From positions 1 to 14,050 of the forward strand of contig JALRAY010000025.1 in assembly GCA_023257955.1 (NCBI GenBank): a DNA stretch of 14,050 nucleotides, given 5' to 3'. This DNA comes from Amoebophilaceae bacterium. Lineage in GTDB: Bacteria; Bacteroidota; Bacteroidia; Cytophagales; Amoebophilaceae. Shown here piece by piece: positions 1-5,537 of this stretch (positions within the stretch are counted from its first letter, which is position 1; every line of letters starts with the position of its first letter). Under the pieces are notes generated by a model. The model was not told where the DNA came from, searched no databases, and saw only the letters and a program-made list of their open reading frames with translations. A program made the position numbers and the translations under genes.

Positions 1-136
1 CTATTATTTCATAGTCTGATTTACTTTTTAGCAAAAACTTGAGAGCAAAGTCGAAGCTTAGTAGCTTGTCTTCGTTTCAAGGATCTTCATTAAGGGCTAC
101 TTTCGGATGCTGATGTTTAATAGTTTTATTTTTCAT
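1..136 (-). pseudogene. Broken 5' end of an Rpn-family PD-(D/E)XK nuclease / putative transposase (runs off left edge)
   Basis: Reading the minus strand from the ATG at 136-134 gives a 19-residue start (MKNKTIKHQHPKVALNEDP), then an in-frame TGA at 79-77. The same frame continues open to the window edge with NEDKLLSFDFALKFLLKSKS followed by DYEII. The block 'KLLSFDFALKFLLK..SDYEII' is what I remember as the N-terminal signature of one branch of the Rpn recombination-promoting nuclease / putative transposase family, which is abundant in Cardinium- and Amoebophilus-like genomes. No ATG follows the stop within the visible part, so a downstream restart is not apparent. TGA as tryptophan is unlikely because the intact genes here use the ordinary code. 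The catalytic core would lie to the left of the window and cannot be judged. The family call rests on a short segment and is inference; the stop itself is read directly. Confidence 0.65.
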
Positions 137-288
137 GGTAAGCAAGTAGAGTATTAGGTTCGGGTTATTGACGCAAGCAAGCCTTTTGACTGCCTCCTAT
201 TATACCTTACAAAGTTATTGAGAAGATAAGGAAGATCTACATCTAAAAGTACATAATCTCCCCCGGAAGTACTGCCATATTATCTATT

Positions 289-1416
289 TTATTCCACTAG
301 ATTGATACGCTGTTGCAAGTAATTTACGATATGCTTGGCTGTACGCATGGAAGTATTGTACTTATCTAAGGTATTTAAGATGTGTGCATAGTGACTGAGT
401 TGCTTTTCTCTCGTATCGGGATGCTGGAGAATATGTTCAAGTGTATGTAATAACTGTTTGGCCGTGTAGGCATGCTGTATCAACTCTGGCACGATTGCTT
501 TGTCAGCTAATATGTTCACTATAGCAATATACTTGACTTTTAGTACATGCTTGGCGATCCAATACGTCAGCGGATCTGTTTTATAGACGACGATTTGTGG
601 AACCTTCAAGCAGGCTGCCTCCAAGGTGGCAGTGCCAGAAGCGACCACCGCTACACTGGCATGGGACAGAATGTGATAGGTTCTGTCATACACTACCTCA
701 ACACCGGGTGTATCCTTTGCTGCTTGATATAAATCCACCGGCAGTTCGCTCACAGCCCCTACTACAAATTGGCATGTAGGTAGTTTGTTCACGATAGCCA
801 ACATGGTAGGCAGTATTTTTTTTACCTCTTGTGGGCGACTACCAGGTAATAACGCTATAGATGCCGTAGAGACTGCGTCATCCAGTCTAGGCATTGGTAT
901 AGTTTGTTGATAGGTAGCTATATCTTCTAATGAGGGATGCCCTACATAGGTTACGTTGGTTACGTTATGTTTTTGATAAAACGCTTTTTCAAAAGGGAGG
1001 ATGGTATAGATCCAATCTACGTAGGCTTTAAGGGTATTGATTCTTTGGGTATGCCAAGCCCATACTTTTGGGGGAATGTAATAGAAGACTTTCAGATGAT
1101 GGGCTTTGGCAAACTTGGCTATGCGAAAGTTGAAGCCTGCATAATCCACCAGAATGACAGCATCGGGTTGGAAGATGAGAATGTCTTGTTTGCAATGCGT
1201 AAGGTATGTTCGCAAAGTTTTAAAGAGCTTTGTAATATTGAAGCCCATAAAAGTTAATTGTTTGTAATGTACAAGCAGCTGAACACCAGCACGCTGCATG
1301 TGCCCTCCCCCTATGCCTCTCGCAACGACCGTTTGATCGCAGGTTTGCAACGCTTGCATCAGCTTGCCTGCATGCACATCTCCTGATTTTTCGCCAGCTA
1401 TGAGATAGTATCGCAT
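289..1416 (-). CDS. lpxB: Lipid-A-disaccharide synthase LpxB
   Basis: LpxB is a peripheral inner-membrane glycosyltransferase (GT19, GT-B fold). It joins lipid X to UDP-diacylglucosamine to form the lipid A disaccharide. The 375-residue length is normal for the family. Visible motifs are GEKSGDVHAG at residues 8-17 (usual form GExSGD), GIGGGHM at 34-40, PPKVWAW at 115-121 (family P-Q-VWAW block), LLPGSRPQEV at 189-198, ASGTATLEAA at 259-268 and the NIL...IVPELIQ tail block at 301-313. It starts with ATG at 1416, with no obvious Shine-Dalgarno, which is common in Bacteroidota. No surE is seen beside it, although surE is the usual Bacteroidota neighbour as I recall; the upstream 350 bases look degraded. 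An intact lpxB implies that at least a lipid A core was, or still is, made. Confidence 0.95.
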   Translation of the reverse strand: MRYYLIAGEKSGDVHAGKLMQALQTCDQTVVARGIGGGHMQRAGVQLLVHYKQLTFMGFNITKLFKTLRTYLTHCKQDILIFQPDAVILVDYAGFNFRIAKFAKAHHLKVFYYIPPKVWAWHTQRINTLKAYVDWIYTILPFEKAFYQKHNVTNVTYVGHPSLEDIATYQQTIPMPRLDDAVSTASIALLPGSRPQEVKKILPTMLAIVNKLPTCQFVVGAVSELPVDLYQAAKDTPGVEVVYDRTYHILSHASVAVVASGTATLEAACLKVPQIVVYKTDPLTYWIAKHVLKVKYIAIVNILADKAIVPELIQHAYTAKQLLHTLEHILQHPDTREKQLSHYAHILNTLDKYNTSMRTAKHIVNYLQQRINLVE

Positions 1417-1431
1417 ATTGATTTAAATTAA

Positions 1432-1737
1432 TTAATCTATAACACTAAGACCTAGAGATATAGATTCGGCAGTTACAGCTCTTATTATTGGATCTATAAT
1501 ATCATAATTACCAGAGGAACTGCGATAGTTAACCCATTTCCCAGCACCACCAACAGGAAATCAAAAAAATATTCATTATTTTAGTTCCATATTTAGATGA
1601 AAGGATAGTTCCTTCTACATCAGGGTGGCTAACATAGGGCAGTAAAATTAAGCATGGGTAATTTTTTTCCGTTTGCTTAACAGTATGCTCCCATCAGGCA
1701 TGCTAACATTATTTGTTAGCTGTAGTGCAACCACCAT
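1432..1737 (-). pseudogene. Possible decayed gene end upstream of lpxB
   Basis: This 350-base spacer between lpxB and the next plus-strand gene has no intact gene. On the minus strand one frame reads protein-like for about 42 codons, starting FPVGGAGKWVNYRSSSGNYD near 1560. It ends in TAA at 1434-1432, only 15 bases before the lpxB start. Farther upstream an ATG at 1737 opens 29 codons in a second frame, and a third frame is open between them (containing NYPCLILLPYVSHPDVEGT). This could be a gene formerly co-transcribed with lpxB, now broken by at least two frameshifts. It could also be chance, since open frames of this size are not rare at this base composition. I do not recognise the product, and no single indel in the 7-T run near 1563 cleanly joins the last two frames. 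Confidence 0.22.
1702..1720. other. Perfect 7-bp hairpin in spacer
   Basis: GCTAACA at 1702-1708 and TGTTAGC at 1714-1720 are exact reverse complements around a 5-base loop. The octamer GCTAACAT also occurs at 1628-1635. No T-run follows on either strand, so it is not a convincing terminator. It lies 54 bases before the start of the RecQ-like gene, so an operator or a stem in a leader is possible but unsupported. Confidence 0.3.
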
Positions 1738-1773
1738 TTTACTTCAACCTTATCCTTATATAATATATCGCTT

Positions 1774-2385
1774 ATGATCCCACATCACGATTTCGATGAA
1801 AATTTATACAATCTTCTGAAGCAGACATGCCAGAACATGGCTAAAGAAATGAACACAGATACCAATGTTGATACCCTTATCAAGGATGATACCCTCAAGG
1901 AAATAGCTACGTTTATTCCCACATCATTAGATTATTTAACACAAGTAACCAAACTCAATATTGACCTAGCTACTCCTTTGCTAGCAACCATCAAAAAATA
2001 CCTATCGGATAATCATACAAGCACATCATTGGATGTTCCTGTGAATATTAAACCCTGCAAGACTACGGACAAGGTATATATTGTACAGCAGATAGATCGC
2101 AAGGTAGATTTACCAGAAATTGCTGCTTGTAAACATATCAGTATGGAAGAACTATTGGATGATATAGAAGCTATTTATTGTATGGGCCTCAAGTTGAATT
2201 TAAACTATTATGTGAATAGTATTTTGACAGCTGAAGAACAGCAAGAAATACAACATTTGCTCACGCAAGTGCCAGAAGATAAGATTTATCATGCATACAA
2301 AGCGCTTAACGATAGCTACACAAAGGTAGACATTCGAATAATGTATATCAAAATGCTATTTGAAAAGTCAAAGCAAGGCAAATAA
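1774..2385 (+). CDS. Stand-alone RecQ C-terminal region (HRDC domain plus terminal helical domain), helicase core absent
   Basis: This 203-residue protein lacks any ATPase motif but resembles the last third of Bacteroidota RecQ helicases. Residues about 7-80 (FDENLYNLLKQTCQNMAKEM ... EIATFIPTSLDYLTQV ... IKKYL) fit an HRDC domain, the nucleic-acid-binding helical bundle of RecQ and RNase D. In this copy the usual small glycine-rich hairpin after 'L..V' is replaced by TKLNIDLA. Residues about 100-197 (VYIVQQIDRKVDLPEIA, then MEELLDDIEAI..MGLKLNLNYYV) match the extra C-terminal domain that follows HRDC in Bacteroidota RecQ. Full-length enzymes are about 700 residues. Reading upstream in the same frame meets TAG at 1723-1725, so no helicase domain is attached. 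It may be the surviving 3' part of a truncated recQ or a deliberately separate DNA-binding protein. The open frame and good composition argue against very recent decay. The assignment is from memory of the family. Confidence 0.75.
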   Translation: MIPHHDFDENLYNLLKQTCQNMAKEMNTDTNVDTLIKDDTLKEIATFIPTSLDYLTQVTKLNIDLATPLLATIKKYLSDNHTSTSLDVPVNIKPCKTTDKVYIVQQIDRKVDLPEIAACKHISMEELLDDIEAIYCMGLKLNLNYYVNSILTAEEQQEIQHLLTQVPEDKIYHAYKALNDSYTKVDIRIMYIKMLFEKSKQGK

Positions 2386-2395
2386 ACTTCTTTTA

Positions 2396-2436
2396 TATAG
2401 CTTCATTACAGGCTATACACTTTATTACAGATTTTT
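2396..2436 (+). terminator. Weak terminator-like hairpin after the RecQ-like gene
   Basis: TATAGC at 2396-2401 and GCTATA at 2412-2417 form a 6-bp stem with a 10-base loop, starting 11 bases after the stop codon. A run of six T lies about 15 bases farther on (2431-2436). The stem is short and AT-rich and the T-run is distant, so this is only a possible transcription end before the MscS gene. Confidence 0.25.
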
Positions 2437-2480
2437 TCAGTAGTGAGAGCGTTTAAAGCAGCGATGTAAGGTGAGAAAGG

Positions 2481-3635
2481 ATGATAGATCCCATAAACAT
2501 TTTACACAGCATGTGGATATATGTCACTACCCATGTATGCACACATAGTATATTTTTTTTCCTCAATATGGAATTTTTCCAACATTCTTCCTGGCATTTG
2601 TATATCCTCACGATTATAAGTGTGGCAATATTTCTCACCTATGGTATATCCCGCATCCATGTCTCGCTGAGTAAATACACCATTCGGACCAAGAAGTACC
2701 GAATCCTACAAACGTTCGTTGCTGCCACTTATTTACCCTCTATTATCGTTATCTGGTTGCAAGTAGTGGCTAACAAAAGTCTATTAAGGGATATAGAAAG
2801 TGATACATTGCTCATCATAGATAAAGCACGTATAGCTACTAATTTCTTGCTTGCGCTATGGGCAGTGCTTAGGCTGATTAAGTTTTTTGAGCAACAACTG
2901 TTAGCAGGACATTTTAAGACTACGAACACAGATCAGAATACCATCAACGCAGCCAGTAAGATGCTGCGCGTAATCGCCTACGCTATTGTAGCCATATTTT
3001 TATTACCCTTTCTGGGTATTCAGATTACAGGAATTGTAGCCTTCCTAAGCGGTTCTGCGATTATTTTAGGTATTGCCGCCCAACAAATTTTAGGCAATTA
3101 TTTCGGCGGTATCGTTGTGTTGATAGATAGTAACTTTAAAGTTGGAGACTGGATTTTCTCGCCGGATAGGCAAATAGAAGGCGTAGTAGAATATATTGGT
3201 TGGCGTTCCACTCACTTACGATCCTTAGATAGAAAGTTAGTATATGTACCCAATTCTATTTTTTCTTCCATTATTGTAATCAATGGGAGTAGAATGACTA
3301 ATCGAGAGATTAAGGATACCATTCATATAAGGTATGCAGATGCGCCTAGCGTTAATAACATTGTAGGAGAAATTAATGCTATGTTAAAAACAGATCCTGA
3401 ACTAGATAAATCACGCAGGTTAGCTGCCTTTTTAAGTGAATTTGGGGATTTTGCTATCGTAATTACTTTTCAAGCTTTCACCTATACCATCGATTGGCAT
3501 AAGTACCAAGATATTCAACAACGTATCCGGTTAGCAATCCTAGATATTATTATGAAGCACAATGCTGAAATAGTCATTTCCCCCGCTATGATTGCTGAAA
3601 AGAAACGTAATACCGCTTCCCATCATTTATTATGA
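2481..3635 (+). CDS. MscS-family small-conductance mechanosensitive ion channel
   Basis: This is an inner-membrane channel that opens under membrane tension to release solutes on hypo-osmotic shock. The 384-residue protein has hydrophobic segments at about 38-56, 78-96, 118-134 and 164-181. The pore-lining helix and MscS core follow (ITGIVAFLSGSAIILGIAAQ from 182, then QILGNYFGGIVVLIDSNFKV). The beta-domain around 218-268 contains VGDWIF and the family block RKLVYVPNSIF at 251-261. A mixed cytoplasmic C-terminal domain completes it. The length exceeds E. coli MscS (286) because of extra N-terminal membrane helices, as in the larger Bacteroidota members. The start is uncertain: ATG 2481 has an AAAGG directly abutting it, which is too close for a normal ribosome site. 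Met30 at 2568 would still keep the first membrane helix. The stop overlaps the convergent lipB gene by six bases. Confidence 0.92.
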   Translation: MIDPINILHSMWIYVTTHVCTHSIFFFLNMEFFQHSSWHLYILTIISVAIFLTYGISRIHVSLSKYTIRTKKYRILQTFVAATYLPSIIVIWLQVVANKSLLRDIESDTLLIIDKARIATNFLLALWAVLRLIKFFEQQLLAGHFKTTNTDQNTINAASKMLRVIAYAIVAIFLLPFLGIQITGIVAFLSGSAIILGIAAQQILGNYFGGIVVLIDSNFKVGDWIFSPDRQIEGVVEYIGWRSTHLRSLDRKLVYVPNSIFSSIIVINGSRMTNREIKDTIHIRYADAPSVNNIVGEINAMLKTDPELDKSRRLAAFLSEFGDFAIVITFQAFTYTIDWHKYQDIQQRIRLAILDIIMKHNAEIVISPAMIAEKKRNTASHHLL

Positions 3636-3637
3636 TG
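3621..3637. terminator. Small hairpin over the convergent mscS/lipB stops
   Basis: CATCAT at 3621-3626 and ATGATG at 3632-3637 form a perfect 6-bp inverted repeat with a 5-base loop (TTATT). It spans the overlapping ends of the two convergent genes. No T-run follows on either side, so a role as a bidirectional terminator is only a guess from its position. Confidence 0.2.
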
Positions 3638-4337
3638 ATAGCAAACACTGAATGATACTTTGTTGCAGCTGTGTCTTCACCTCTTCCACAGATACTTGAG
3701 AACCTAACTCTGCTTCCATAGAGGTGACTCGAACATTTTGTAGGCCACAGGGTATAATGTGTTGAAAGTATCTTAAATCTGTATTTACATTCAACGCCAG
3801 ACCATGCATCGTTACCCATTTACTCAGTCGAATGCCTATAGCGCAAATCTTACGTGCATTGTCAGGTTCTTCCGCATTCACCCAAACGCCTGTTAACCCT
3901 GGTAGAGAGCTACTCGATACATTAAAGGCCTGCAAAGTATGGATAACGGCTTTTTCAAGTACCCGCAAGTATAAATGAATGTCATTAAAAAAATTCTCCA
4001 AGTCCAACACAGGATACAGCACTAACTGCCCAGGCCCATGGTAGGTAATATCCCCCCCTCTATTAATCGGCACAAAAGACACCTCTTTTTGGGCTAATCC
4101 TTCTTCGGAAAGTAATAAATGCGCTTTATCTCCCGTCTTTCCTAGCGTATACACCGGCAAGTGTTCACAAAAAATTAGATAATTAGGCGTTGGCTGCTGC
4201 CGACGACTATCTAAGCCTCGGTTAGCTGTTTTAATAGTGATAATCTCGTTAAACAATGCTTCCTGTTTGGCCCAGACCGTTTTATAATCCATTAAGCCCC
4301 AATCTTCTACTATAAATTTTTGATTCTTTGCTTGCAT
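3630..4337 (-). CDS. lipB: Octanoyl-[acyl carrier protein]:protein N-octanoyltransferase LipB
   Basis: LipB moves an octanoyl group from acyl carrier protein to a lysine of lipoyl domains (pyruvate or oxoglutarate dehydrogenase, glycine cleavage H protein), where LipA then adds sulfur. Counting from the longest possible start at 4406 (258 residues), the motifs are LGKTGD at 88-93, NRGGDITYHGPGQLVLYP at 115-132, TGVWV at 172-176, Lys186 in KICAIGIR, MHGLALNV at 200-207 and Cys220 in IIPCGL. Lys186 and Cys220 are the expected catalytic pair. I place the start at ATG 4337 (Met24), because family members begin just before the 'VEDWGLMDY' block. The first 23 residues of the longer form are a hydrophobic stretch that looks like translated leader. 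The gene stands alone, convergent with mscS. The enzyme only makes sense if lipoyl-dependent complexes and LipA are encoded elsewhere. Confidence 0.93.
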   Translation of the reverse strand: MQAKNQKFIVEDWGLMDYKTVWAKQEALFNEIITIKTANRGLDSRRQQPTPNYLIFCEHLPVYTLGKTGDKAHLLLSEEGLAQKEVSFVPINRGGDITYHGPGQLVLYPVLDLENFFNDIHLYLRVLEKAVIHTLQAFNVSSSSLPGLTGVWVNAEEPDNARKICAIGIRLSKWVTMHGLALNVNTDLRYFQHIIPCGLQNVRVTSMEAELGSQVSVEEVKTQLQQSIIQCLLSS

Positions 4338-4467
4338 ACTATCATACCATTTGGAGATATATTTATACACCAGTAGGGAAAGATATACTATGCTAAGATT
4401 CACCATACCGGAAATGCCGTAATCTGACGCTCACAGGGGAATCGATTCATAAGAATTACCACAGATA

Positions 4468-4482
4468 CAGAAGAAGTCTATT
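4468..4482. repeat. 15-bp direct repeat, copy 1 (lipB-side end of Rpn cassette)
   Basis: CAGAAGAAGTCTATT occurs here and again, exactly and in the same orientation, at 5523-5537. This copy overlaps the first two bases of the stop triplet of the broken Rpn gene (4481-4483). The two copies bracket the whole Rpn gene and its leader, 1040 bases in all. Outside the 15 bases the flanks differ. A pair of copies placed this way suggests a duplicated target site or a recombination scar. Confidence 0.6.
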
Positions 4483-5333
4483 AACGCAAGGATTTTATTT
4501 GATCTACTGATAGACCTGTTATATCGCTTATAAAATCTATATCTGAGTTCTTGGCGAGCATGTTTTTTGCTATGTCTAAGGTGCGTTTCTCCATGCCTTT
4601 CTGTTCAGCTTTCTTTAGTGAATTTGCTTCTATTCGCAGAAATTTAAGATGGTCTTCATAAGCTTCTCTTTCCGCTGGGGTAAAATTCATTACGCTGAGT
4701 ACGTTGATGGCTTTTTTAAGATTCGCATCATTTAATTCTTTGGGTAGCTTGTCTGTAATTAGTAAATCGTTTCTGGTTAGAAAGGCTAGCCACATGTCCA
4801 GTGCGTTCTTGACTTTAAAGACAATATCGGATAGTTCCTCATCAGAATTACTACTGAATTTCTTAAGTTCTATTGTATGCAGTTCTAAATCTGTAAAATA
4901 GGGTTCCCCTGTTTCTTGCTCGGTAACCGTAAATACATTGTGGTATTTCTTAACCTCTGGTATAGAGGTTAAGTTGAGTATATGAATCCCTATGGCTTTG
5001 GAAAGCTTGGAGTAATCTTCTGCTACCTGTAACTGCTTGGTATAGAGTTTAGCCCAGTAGTATAAAGCTCTTTTGTCATAATAGGCTTCATCACTAATTT
5101 GAATTTCTATGTTAAACCTTGTCCCATCCTGATTGGTGGCTTTGATGTCTAATACGGACAACTTATCGTTTTTAAAGTTTTTAGGGGTTATAAGGATTAA
5201 GTAGCGTAACGTCTGATACTTGGTCTTTCTTCCCTAAAATCGAGTTAATCAAGGATATCAGTAAATCTTTATTCTCATCCACGCCAAATATTTTCTTAAA
5301 GGCGATATCTACTTTTGGGTTGACTTGTGCCAT
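4481..5333 (-). pseudogene. Frameshifted Rpn-family recombination-promoting nuclease / putative transposase
   Basis: Translation from ATG 5333 gives MAQVNPKVDIAFKKIFGVDE and onward to LLNPYNP, then TAA at 5183-5181. Removing one base from the four-C run (5187-5184 on this strand) restores the frame: NPYNP-KNFKND-KLSVLDI, running intact to TAA at 4483-4481. The restored protein would be 283 residues, a normal length. The core shows VLDIKATNQDG ... FNIEIQISDEAYYDKRALYY, i.e. the Asp and Glu-x-Gln pattern expected of the PD-(D/E)XK nuclease site of this family. The tail (PAEREAYEDHLKFLR ... LAKNSDIDFISDITGLSVDQ) is also typical. Everything after the shift is open for 226 codons, so the lesion is recent, or is a base-calling error or a slippage site. 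A TTG at 5161 could in principle start a shortened protein, but that would lose the conserved N-terminus. Exact 15-bp repeats flank the gene. Confidence 0.9.
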
Positions 5334-5417
5334 ATGATTGATTTTTAATTGCTATTAGGTATGATACAGTGGAACCGAAGCCATTCTGCATCTATTGATG
5401 ATAGCTTCTTGATGAAA

Positions 5418-5425
5418 CAAAGATA
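5418..5425 (-). promoter_or_regulatory. Candidate Bacteroidota -7 element (TATCTTTG) for the Rpn gene
   Basis: On the minus strand TATCTTTG fits the Bacteroidota -7 consensus TAnnTTTG, 85 bases upstream of the Rpn ATG. The identical octamer occurs at a similar distance before recA. I see no clear -33 TTG/TTTG partner. Apart from this and the repeat copy, the 5334-5532 spacer shows nothing I can name. Confidence 0.3.
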
Positions 5426-5522
5426 AGGATGTATATGTTATGCCGTATAAATTTTTACTATAGGCAAAATTTTACAAGCAATGGCCTTGTTATACTCAGG
5501 AATGCATATATACAAGGAAATT

Positions 5523-5537
5523 CAGAAGAAGTCTATT
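5523..5537. repeat. 15-bp direct repeat, copy 2 (at ftsI stop)
   Basis: This is the second exact copy of CAGAAGAAGTCTATT. It spans the ftsI stop codon (5533-5535), so it includes the last bases of ftsI and ten bases of downstream sequence. If insertion of the Rpn cassette duplicated its target, this copy marks the original site just behind ftsI and the copy at 4468-4482 is the duplicate. Confidence 0.6.

Noticed and set aside
137..288. Terminator for lpxB: AGTAC / GTACT pair around 248-275
   Set aside because: It is only a 5-bp stem with a loop of about 20 bases and an interrupted T-run. I see nothing else in this spacer except a TATAAT on the minus strand at 204-199, too generic to call.
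4338..4406. 23-residue hydrophobic N-terminal extension of LipB, possibly a membrane anchor
   Set aside because: LipB is cytosolic and family members begin at about Met24; the extension looks like translated leader.
4481..5161. The 226-residue Rpn protein from TTG 5161 as an intact gene
   Set aside because: The conserved N-terminal 50 residues lie just upstream in another frame and join perfectly with one base removed, so this is a frameshifted longer gene.
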